Shown here: piece by piece, positions 1 through 6,484 of the stretch
Layout of the letters: each line of letters starts with the position of its first letter
Position numbering within the stretch: position 1 is the first letter of the stretch
Assembly (NCBI GenBank): GCA_902489275.1
Contig: CABTZK010000010.1
Location: 1-63,156 of the forward strand
DNA: 63,156 nucleotides
From: an uncultured Porphyromonadaceae bacterium
GTDB taxonomy: Bacteria; Bacteroidota; Bacteroidia; Bacteroidales; Muribaculaceae
Reading direction: 5' to 3'
Notes under the pieces: model-generated
The model's database searches: none
What the model was told of the DNA's origin: nothing
What the model saw: only the letters and a program-made list of their open reading frames with translations
Position numbers and translations under genes: made by a program

Positions 1-147
1 GTCAACGACCTCGTGACCGCGGGCGCAAAGCGCTACAACGTCTACACCATCGACGGCCGCCAGGTGATGAAGGATGCCAAGAGCCTCAAGGGTCTTGAGC
101 CCGGCATCTACATCGTGAACGGCAAGAAGAAAGTGATTCGCAAGTAA
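1..147 (+). CDS. 3' end of a secreted protein with a T9SS-type sorting-like C-terminal domain (partial)
   Basis: The reading frame is open from the first base and stops with TAA at 145-147, so only the last 48 residues are present. They follow the pattern of short C-terminal sorting modules of Bacteroidota: YNVYTIDGRQV, a short linker, then LKGLEPGIYIVNGKKKVIRK. The 'G-x-Y-I-V' core followed by a basic end is what is seen in proteins exported by T9SS and anchored at the surface. The body of the protein lies left of the window, so its function cannot be read. The same kind of tail occurs on the genes at 12049-14196 and 46098-47501, and a full T9SS operon lies at 37.4-44.4 kb. Confidence 0.75.
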   Translation, partial: VNDLVTAGAKRYNVYTIDGRQVMKDAKSLKGLEPGIYIVNGKKKVIRK

Positions 148-172
148 TCTCTGTCTTTAACCTTTAGAAAAC

Positions 173-213
173 AAGGAGGATGAGCCTTTTGGGACTCATC
201 CTCCTTGATTTTA
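173..213 (+). terminator. Intrinsic terminator, probably bidirectional
   Basis: A 12-bp perfect stem (AAGGAGGATGAG at 173-184 with CTCATCCTCCTT at 195-206) is followed by TGATTTTA. It lies between the plus-strand gene ending at 147 and the converging minus-strand dtd gene. Confidence 0.8.
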
Positions 214-346
214 TGCACCCCCTCAATCGGGATGAAGGCCATCGATCAATCGTGGGAGATCTCGTGGGAGATCTTGTGTAGAAGGGAGCGTTGAAGAGAG
301 AAACTGGGGGAAATGTTGGGCCGATGGGCTTTTGTAGCGAGCGTAC

Positions 347-799
347 TCACTCTTTGAGTGTTGAGTCAACGATGATGGTCACTGGGCCATCATTGACGAG
401 TTCCACCTGCATGTTGGCGCCAAACTCCCCTGTTTTAACCGAGTGTCCCATGAGTCTTGACACCTCGGCACAGAAACGCTGGTAGAGAGGAATGGCCAGC
501 TCGTGGCCGGCCGCGTGAATGTAGCTGGGTCGATTGCCTTTTTTGGTGGAGGCGTTGAGCGTGAACTGGCTCACAACGAGCAGGTCGCCGTCCACGTCAA
601 GCACGCTGCGATTCATCACGCCCCGCTCATCGTCAAAGATGCGCATGTTCACCGTCTTCTGTGCCAGCCACAGCACGTCGCTCGGCGTGTCGCCCTCGCG
701 CACCCCCACCAGCACCATGAGCCCTCGCCCAATTTCGCTCCGGCGTGTGCCGTCAATAGTGACCGATGCGCGGCTCACCCGTTGAATCACGATTCTCAT
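347..799 (-). CDS. dtd: D-aminoacyl-tRNA deacylase
   Basis: This enzyme hydrolyses D-amino acids (and glycine mischarged on tRNA-Ala) from tRNA in the cytoplasm, a translation-quality step. The 150-residue length and start MRIVIQRVSRASVTIDG are typical of the family. Both signature motifs are visible: SQFTL near residue 77, which carries the active-site region, and NDGPVTIIVDS near the C-terminus, matching the family's GPVT motif. The start is four bases past the stop of the upstream TPR gene, so the two are almost certainly co-transcribed, possibly with kdsD. Confidence 0.95.
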   Translation of the reverse strand: MRIVIQRVSRASVTIDGTRRSEIGRGLMVLVGVREGDTPSDVLWLAQKTVNMRIFDDERGVMNRSVLDVDGDLLVVSQFTLNASTKKGNRPSYIHAAGHELAIPLYQRFCAEVSRLMGHSVKTGEFGANMQVELVNDGPVTIIVDSTLKE

Positions 800-803
800 G
801 TGT

Positions 804-1793
804 TTAAAAAAGCCCCTTGAGCAGGAGCATGATATTGGAGTTCTTGTTACGGTTATTCAGCAGCTGCTCGATTTCGGTGTATCGCTCATTGTCACCCAAG
901 CGTTGTGCCAGCGGCAAGAGCGAGTTGAGCAGTTGCTCGGCGGCGGCTCGGCGGTTCATCAGTTTCATGAGGGCCTTGGCAAGACCGATAGAAAGTTCCA
1001 ATTCCTTGGTTCCCATGCCATTGCTCACTTTTTTCTGGTAGCGCAAGGCTTTGGTGTAGAATTTCACGGCATGGCGGCCGTTGCCCATGCTCAACATGAG
1101 CTCACCCTCGTGAGCCAGGGAGTCGACGAGGTTCACCAGTGCCTCACGCACCTTTTCGCTATCGTCGTCGTTGAGCATGGCCGTGTAGAGCTCGGTGGTG
1201 GTTTGGTAGTGCGCCAGCACGTTCATCTGCTTGATGCGCGACTTGAAAATGGTGGTCGAGGCCTCCACGGCATAGACGAGCATGTGTGAGAATCGAGAGC
1301 TGTTCCGCTTCACCAGGCGCTCAAAGAGCTTTTGAGACTTGGTGAGCTCTTTCACAGCCCGGCCATTGTCGCCCAGTTGGTGGTGAATGTAGGCCAGGTT
1401 GTAGAGCAGTGAGGCTACAATGGCCAGGAAATCCTCATCGCGCTTGTTGGTCACGTGAGAAAGCACGTTCAGGCAATTCTCGGCACTGCCCAGCGCGAGC
1501 ATGTAGTCGCTGGTGGCAATGAAAAGCGAGATGCGCGCCAGCCACAGCCAGGCATGGTGCAATAGGGGCAACTGTGAGGCATCTTCGTCAAAGACGATGG
1601 AGTCGACGAGCAAGGCGGCTTCGCTATGGCGGCTCTCTTTCACCAGATAGCACACACACCACAGGCGCAGCTCGCCGTTTTTCGACAGCTCTTCCTTGCT
1701 GGGCAGCTGCCCAGTGGCCTCAATGGTGGCCGCCTGGTTGGAGAGGTCGCTCTTCAGCAGTGGCATGGATTCTTCGATCAACAGTTGTTTCAT
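804..1793 (-). CDS. TPR-like helical repeat protein, function unknown
   Basis: A 329-residue soluble protein without signal peptide or membrane segment. It is almost entirely helical and shows degenerate tetratricopeptide-like repeats, clearest around residues 120-160 (LLYNLAYIHHQLGDNGRAV) and 225-250 (GNGRHAVKFYTKALRYQKK). TPR proteins act as scaffolds for protein-protein contacts; nothing here shows the partner. The gene lies between kdsD and dtd in the same direction. Directly upstream (1796-1804) is TACTTTTTG on the minus strand, close to the -7 element TAnnTTTG, so a promoter almost touching the start codon is possible. Confidence 0.7.
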   Translation of the reverse strand: MKQLLIEESMPLLKSDLSNQAATIEATGQLPSKEELSKNGELRLWCVCYLVKESRHSEAALLVDSIVFDEDASQLPLLHHAWLWLARISLFIATSDYMLALGSAENCLNVLSHVTNKRDEDFLAIVASLLYNLAYIHHQLGDNGRAVKELTKSQKLFERLVKRNSSRFSHMLVYAVEASTTIFKSRIKQMNVLAHYQTTTELYTAMLNDDDSEKVREALVNLVDSLAHEGELMLSMGNGRHAVKFYTKALRYQKKVSNGMGTKELELSIGLAKALMKLMNRRAAAEQLLNSLLPLAQRLGDNERYTEIEQLLNNRNKNSNIMLLLKGLF

Positions 1794-1880
1794 CGCAAAA
1801 AGTATAGGTTAGAGAGTATGATTTTTTTAAGGTCTTTTCTTTCTCGCAGGAAAAGGCGTCGTCACTGTCGCGCTTGGGCG

Positions 1881-2498
1881 CTATCGTGTGCCGCGGCTCT
1901 TCTGCCCCAGGTAGCCGCCATGGTGGCGCTTGGCGTAGTCTTGGCGCGTGAAGCCCGTGGTGAGCATGGTGTTCACCACCAGCACATCTCCCATCACGGT
2001 CATCATCGTGGTCGAGGTAGTGGGGGTGAGCCCCAGTGGGCACACCTCGGGGGCGCTGCCAGTGGCTAAGCACACATCGCTTTCCTTGGCCAGCTCGCTA
2101 TCGGGGTTACCAGTGATGACGATAATCTTGAGCTGTGGGTAGAGCGCTTGCGCCAGTTGCACAAGAGCCACAATTTCGCTGGTCTTTCCCGAGTTGGAGA
2201 GCAGCAGCATCACGTCGTTGGGCTGCAAGATGCCCAAGTCGCCATGCTGGGCCTCGCTGGGATGTAAAAACACCGCCGGGATGCCTGTTGAGCAGAACGT
2301 GGTGGCAATATTCTCGGCAATCTGCCCGCATTTCCCCATTCCCGAGGTCACCAGCTTGCCGCCTCGGTTGTGGGCATCGACAATGAGACCGATGGCCTTT
2401 TCGTATCCCTCGGTCACCGGTATTTCCAGAATGGCGCGGCTTTCGGCTTCGAGAATGGCGCGCATCGATTCTTGAATATTCATATTCGGTTTTTCCAT
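1881..2498 (-). CDS. kdsD: Arabinose-5-phosphate isomerase, SIS-domain-only form
   Basis: It interconverts ribulose-5-phosphate and arabinose-5-phosphate, the first step towards Kdo in LPS. The 205 residues hold a single SIS domain: GKLVTSGMGKCGQIAENIA (phosphosugar-binding loop), PSEAQHGDLGIL and LLLSNSGKTSEI are standard KdsD/KpsF motifs. Enterobacterial KdsD is about 320 residues because of two CBS domains at the end; these are absent and the protein stops after KRHHGGYLGQK, at the usual SIS boundary. SIS-only enzymes of this type are known from Bacteroides fragilis. The start at 2498 (MEKPNMNIQ) is preferred over an ATG at 2519 because a -7 promoter element covers the latter. Confidence 0.9.
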   Translation of the reverse strand: MEKPNMNIQESMRAILEAESRAILEIPVTEGYEKAIGLIVDAHNRGGKLVTSGMGKCGQIAENIATTFCSTGIPAVFLHPSEAQHGDLGILQPNDVMLLLSNSGKTSEIVALVQLAQALYPQLKIIVITGNPDSELAKESDVCLATGSAPEVCPLGLTPTTSTTMMTVMGDVLVVNTMLTTGFTRQDYAKRHHGGYLGQKSRGTR

Positions 2499-2516
2499 AG
2501 CTTTACTAACAAAATG

Positions 2517-2524
2517 CAAAGTTA
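2517..2524 (-). promoter_or_regulatory. -7 element TAACTTTG of the kdsD promoter
   Basis: On the minus strand this reads TAACTTTG, a perfect match to the Bacteroidota -7 consensus TAnnTTTG, 18 bases before the ATG at 2498. It overlaps the next upstream in-frame ATG and so argues for the downstream start. A clear -33 TTTG is not present at the usual distance. Confidence 0.6.
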
Positions 2525-2614
2525 GCCATTTCGCCCCGAAATCTAATCACAATTCACATAATTTTTTGGCGGGGCTCCCGTTGGTCGATAAAAAAGGGGC
2601 GATGGTCTAAGATA

Positions 2615-2647
2615 TTTGCGCGATTGCTTAGGAACATTGTAATTTTG
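2615..2647 (+). promoter_or_regulatory. Promoter of the outer-membrane barrel gene
   Basis: TTTG (2615-2618), 21 bases, then TAATTTTG (2640-2647) is a full match to the Bacteroidota sigma-ABfr consensus. Transcription would begin near 2653, which rules out a start codon at 2624 and supports 2699 or 2711. Confidence 0.7.
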
Positions 2648-2698
2648 TGCACGGTTCGAGGCGAAAGTCGCCTTGCAATGACTTTGAAGGTTAGGAAA

Positions 2699-5692
2699 AT
2701 GTTTCAGAGCATGAAAAAAGAATTGATGACACTCCTTGTGGCGCTCATTGCCGGCATGGGATGTCATGCCCACGCGGCATCTCGCATCAACGGCTTGCTC
2801 ATTGACGCCAACGACACCACGCCGCTTGTCTCGGCAACCGTGAAATTGTTCAAGGTTGCCAAGGATAGCGCCTTTGTGGCGGGCGTGGTCACCGATAGCC
2901 ATGGCGTTTTTAACTTGCCCGATGTCACCCCAGGCCACTATGTGGTGAAGTGTTCCTATTTAGGTTATGCCGAGACGACGCGCCGCGTGAACTTGGCTGC
3001 CGACGGCCGGGGCGTGAACTTAGGCGCTATCCCCATGACCATGGAGGGCAAGCTGCTGACTGAGGTGGTCGTGCATGGGGTGAAAACGGCGGTCACCGTC
3101 AAGGAGGATACCATTGAGTATAATGCCGATACCTACAAGACCCAGGCCAATGCCGTGGTTGAGGACTTGCTCAAGCGCATGCCTGGCGTGGAGGTGAGCA
3201 GCGACGGCAAAATCACCGCTAATGGCAAGGAAGTGACCAAAATCTTGATTGATGGCAAGGAATTCTTCAGCGACGACCCCACGGTAGCCTCCAAGAATAT
3301 CCCGGCCGACATGGTGAACAAGTTGCAGCTCATTGACCGTAAGAGTGACTTGGCCAGGCTCACCGGCGTGGATGACGGCGAGGACGAGACCGTGATTAAC
3401 CTCACGGTGAAGAAAGAGATGAACAATGGCTGGTTTGGCACCGCCAATGCTGGCTACGGCACCGACGACCGCTATGCCGCCAACGTCATTGCCAACCATT
3501 TTTCCAACGGAAACCAGTTCACCCTTGTGGGTAGCGGTAACAATACCAACAACATCGGCTTCACCGATGGGGGAAAGCAGCGGTTCAGGCGGTTTGGCGG
3601 CGACCAGGGCATCACGACCTCGCAAAATGTGGGGCTCAACTTCAACGTGGGTACCAACGATGGCGGAGGGGATGGCGAGCAGGACCGCTTCAGGGCTGGG
3701 GGCGACCTCATGTACTCCCACAGCGACCGCGACACCCGCACCTCGACCGCGCGCCAGTACCTTTTCACCGACTCCACGAGCTACGCCGATGCCACGACCA
3801 GCGCGCGTGACAAGAGCCACGACTTGCGGGGCGACTTTCGCCTCAAGTGGATGATAGACACCTGCAATGTGCTGGAGTTCAGGCCCAATTTCTCGCTCAA
3901 CTTCGGCAAGAGCGCCCGCGCCGACTCTTCGATGACCCGCGCAGGCGATGCGCTCAACACCTTGGTGAACCGCTCGGTGAGCGACTATCTCAACGATGGC
4001 GAGAGCTGCGAGTTTGGCGCTCAACTGGTCTATACCCACAAGTTTAAGTTTCACCCTGGGCGCAGCTATAGCGTGCAGGTGCGCTACAACTATAGCAAGG
4101 TGAACGAGGATGGCAACACGCTCACGCAGAATAGGTATTACTTGAAAGACGGCGAGGACGAGACCATTGACCAAATGGACGAGAACCGTCGTCACACCCA
4201 CGGCGTGAATGGCCGTCTGACCTGGACCGAGCCTCTTGGCAACATCAAGAATGCCCGCTTCCTCACCGTGGCCTACCGGGGCAATTATCGCTACAACCGC
4301 GCCAGCAAGATGGTGTACGACATCGCCCGCGATGCTGTTCAGCCCGTTCAGCCCGTTCAGCCCGTGACTTTGGGCGCCCCAGTGGCTGGCTTGCCGCGCA
4401 GCGACCGCTTCAGCGACTACATGGCCAGGAACTATGGCGACGGCGTGTTGACCGACGACTTGATGCTCGCAAGCATCCTCAACTTTGACCTTGCCCCCGC
4501 GCTGAACCACACGCTCAACGAGGAGCAGAGCAGCCAGTTCAGCAACACCTACTATAACCAGTCGCTCAGGGTGGGTTTCCGCCAAGTGCGCAAGGCCTAT
4601 AACCTCAATGTGGGGCTCTCGGTGAGCGCGGCCATGTCAAAGAGCGAGGATGTCATCAACGGCAACCGCAGCATCCCTGCCCGCTGGGCATGGAGTGTGG
4701 CGCCGTTTGCGCGCTTGCGCTACAAGTTTTCCAAGACCCGCAACCTGGCATTTGACTACCGCATGCGCAGCAGCCAGCCGTCAATCGGCCAGTTGCAGCC
4801 CGTGCCCGACACCAGCAACCCCTTGAACATCGTGATCGGAAATCCAGGATTGCGCCCGACGTTCACTCACCGCATCAACTTGAGGTTCAATGATTTCAAT
4901 CAGTTGGACCAGCGAAGTGTCATGGCCATGATGGCGGTGAGGTTCTCGCAAAACAGCATTATTTCAAAGACCACTTACGACAGCTCCACGGGTGGGCGTT
5001 ACACGACCTATGACAACGTGAACGGTGTGTGGAATGCTTTTGCCATGAACATGCTCAATTTCCCATTCACCAGCAGCAAAGTGATGTTTTTCACCTCACA
5101 CGTGATGGGGCATTACGCGGTGGCCAAGGGCTACAACAACACGCAGTATAACCGCAGCCAGACATTCACCCTCAGCCTCTCGCCGGGTTTAGCCTTTCGC
5201 AATGAGGTGTTCGACCTCGAAATACGCCCACGCTACAGGTTTCAGACAACCCACAACAGCCTGGCGGCCATTGGCGGGAAGGCGCTGCACACCTATGGCG
5301 GCATGTTCAACGGCACAATCAGCGCTCCCTGTGGCTTGGTGCTAAGCACCGACTTGACCTATAGCGCCTCGACGGGCTATGCCAGCGGCTACAACAACAC
5401 GCAATGGCTGTGGAACGCCTCGTTAGGCTATGAGTTCCTTGCAGGCCGGAAAGCCAGCCTGCAACTCTCGGTCTACGACTTGCTCAAGCAAAAAAAGAGC
5501 GTCTACCGCAATGTGACGGCAGGCTATATTGAGGATGCGGCCTATAACGCGATCACGCGCTACGCGATGCTCACCTTCACCTATCGCTTCACCACGTTCA
5601 AAAATGGGCATCAGCCCGAGCTGCGCGACGGCTTTGGCTCGGGCCAGAGGCATGGCGGCCGGCATGGCGGCGGGGGGCACGGTCACTTTTGA
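2699..5692 (+). CDS. Large outer-membrane beta-barrel protein with carboxypeptidase-regulatory-like domain (TonB-receptor-like)
   Basis: About 997 residues. A signal peptide (MKKELMTLLVALIAGMGCHAHA) follows a few lead residues; ATG 2711 is an alternative start, and 2699 is chosen for its AGGA upstream. Next comes a carboxypeptidase-regulatory-like beta-sandwich (GLLIDANDTTPLVSATVKLF), then a plug-like segment with the pattern VEDLLKRMPGVEVSSDGKIT and ILIDGKEFF, typical of the Bacteroidota 'outer membrane beta-barrel' family related to TonB receptors. The rest is barrel strands. The end is Gly/His-rich (RHGGRHGGGGHGHF) instead of a final aromatic strand, which may bind metal or sit as a disordered tail. 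The transported or bound substrate is unknown. It is monocistronic, with its own promoter and terminator. Confidence 0.85.
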   Translation: MFQSMKKELMTLLVALIAGMGCHAHAASRINGLLIDANDTTPLVSATVKLFKVAKDSAFVAGVVTDSHGVFNLPDVTPGHYVVKCSYLGYAETTRRVNLAADGRGVNLGAIPMTMEGKLLTEVVVHGVKTAVTVKEDTIEYNADTYKTQANAVVEDLLKRMPGVEVSSDGKITANGKEVTKILIDGKEFFSDDPTVASKNIPADMVNKLQLIDRKSDLARLTGVDDGEDETVINLTVKKEMNNGWFGTANAGYGTDDRYAANVIANHFSNGNQFTLVGSGNNTNNIGFTDGGKQRFRRFGGDQGITTSQNVGLNFNVGTNDGGGDGEQDRFRAGGDLMYSHSDRDTRTSTARQYLFTDSTSYADATTSARDKSHDLRGDFRLKWMIDTCNVLEFRPNFSLNFGKSARADSSMTRAGDALNTLVNRSVSDYLNDGESCEFGAQLVYTHKFKFHPGRSYSVQVRYNYSKVNEDGNTLTQNRYYLKDGEDETIDQMDENRRHTHGVNGRLTWTEPLGNIKNARFLTVAYRGNYRYNRASKMVYDIARDAVQPVQPVQPVTLGAPVAGLPRSDRFSDYMARNYGDGVLTDDLMLASILNFDLAPALNHTLNEEQSSQFSNTYYNQSLRVGFRQVRKAYNLNVGLSVSAAMSKSEDVINGNRSIPARWAWSVAPFARLRYKFSKTRNLAFDYRMRSSQPSIGQLQPVPDTSNPLNIVIGNPGLRPTFTHRINLRFNDFNQLDQRSVMAMMAVRFSQNSIISKTTYDSSTGGRYTTYDNVNGVWNAFAMNMLNFPFTSSKVMFFTSHVMGHYAVAKGYNNTQYNRSQTFTLSLSPGLAFRNEVFDLEIRPRYRFQTTHNSLAAIGGKALHTYGGMFNGTISAPCGLVLSTDLTYSASTGYASGYNNTQWLWNASLGYEFLAGRKASLQLSVYDLLKQKKSVYRNVTAGYIEDAAYNAITRYAMLTFTYRFTTFKNGHQPELRDGFGSGQRHGGRHGGGGHGHF
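4337..4363 (+). repeat. Three exact tandem copies of a 9-bp unit inside the barrel gene
   Basis: GTTCAGCCC is repeated three times in frame, encoding VQPVQPVQP in a loop between barrel strands. Such short in-frame repeats can change copy number by slippage and alter loop length without breaking the frame. Confidence 0.9.
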
Positions 5693-5704
5693 TGCCAGGG
5701 TTAA

Positions 5705-5727
5705 AAGGCGATTCACGCCTTATTTTT
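5705..5727 (+). terminator. Intrinsic terminator of the barrel gene
   Basis: AAGGCG (5705-5710), loop ATTCA, CGCCTT (5716-5721) followed by ATTTTTG. Small stem with a U-rich tail, 13 bases after the stop codon. Confidence 0.75.
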
Positions 5728-5756
5728 GTTAATTTTACTCATTTTAGAAGAAAAAT

Positions 5757-5788
5757 ATTGTAGTTTTGTAAAAGTATCATTATCTTTG
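5757..5788 (+). promoter_or_regulatory. Promoter of the putative metal-acquisition operon
   Basis: TATCTTTG (5781-5788) matches TAnnTTTG, with ATTG at 5757-5760 twenty bases upstream as a partial -33 element. A second -7-like TAGTTTTG lies at 5761-5768. No convincing palindromic Zur or Fur box could be picked out by eye. Confidence 0.55.
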
Positions 5789-5865
5789 CCCCCCATTCAA
5801 ATGAATTGATCACACCGCCTTTGGGCAACCGGTTCGTTTTGACCACGAGCGGTGTCTTTTTGAGC

Positions 5866-6216
5866 ATGAAGAAGTACAAGGACATTACAAGAGGTCAAAT
5901 GCTGGCATCGTGGATGTTTATCCTGATGCTATTCACGAGCGTTGGCATTAAGTCGATTCATGTCCACGAGATTTCTTCAAAATGGAGCGCTCCTGTGTCG
6001 GCGGCAAGCGGCGTCAGTGATGGCGTGCAGCTGTCGAAACAGGTTGGAGATTGCCCCATTTGCGAATTCACGCTTCCAACGGTTGAGAAACCGGTCATTC
6101 AAAATTCAGTAGCGTTTTTTTCCACCTCCCAGGTCATCTGCGTCTCTTGCCAGCAGATGCCTTCGTGGGTCAGGTACATCTCGTTAAACGCTCATTCCCC
6201 GCCCGCTGTGGCTTAA
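5866..6216 (+). CDS. Small membrane protein with HxH and CPIC motifs (DUF2946-like)
   Basis: 116 residues starting MKKYKDITRG at 5866; the upstream in-frame ATG is rejected because it lies close behind the promoter and would place charged sequence before the signal. One hydrophobic segment (residues 14-28) is followed outside the membrane by HVHE (32-35), then DCPICEF with Cys63 and Cys66, another pair VSC, and the end LNAHSPPA. The CPxC motif and the 'PPA' end resemble DUF2946-type proteins that often precede TonB receptors for copper or zinc. It is the first gene of a unit with a TonB receptor and a His-rich lipoprotein, so a role in periplasmic metal handling is inferred. Confidence 0.6.
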   Translation: MKKYKDITRGQMLASWMFILMLFTSVGIKSIHVHEISSKWSAPVSAASGVSDGVQLSKQVGDCPICEFTLPTVEKPVIQNSVAFFSTSQVICVSCQQMPSWVRYISLNAHSPPAVA

Positions 6217-6484
6217 CCCGAGATTGCGCTGTCGAAAAGCGCAATCAGCAATATCTTGCTGTATCGTGTGGAGGTGATGTGCAATGTTGCCACGAGCCGT
6301 GAGGACTCGAGCAGCGTGCCACACCGCGAGCACTGAAGCATATTGCAATTTCCCCCTTTTTTTTAACCAGCACACCAAGAAGTGGCGCTATTCCCACTTC
6401 GTGAAGCCCGCCTACCTTGCTCACATGTGCAGCAGGAGGATGGTGCCTCGTAGAGGATTGGTGTGCGAAAAAACAAGAAAAATC

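Noticed and set aside
3020..4585. A 521-codon minus-strand open frame opposite the barrel gene
   Set aside because: It is antisense to a gene with signal peptide, family motifs, promoter and terminator; its Val/His/Ala-rich composition is what GC-rich codons give on the opposite strand.
5693..5865. Zur/Fur box upstream of the metal operon
   Set aside because: No convincing palindrome could be identified by eye; a computational motif scan would be needed.
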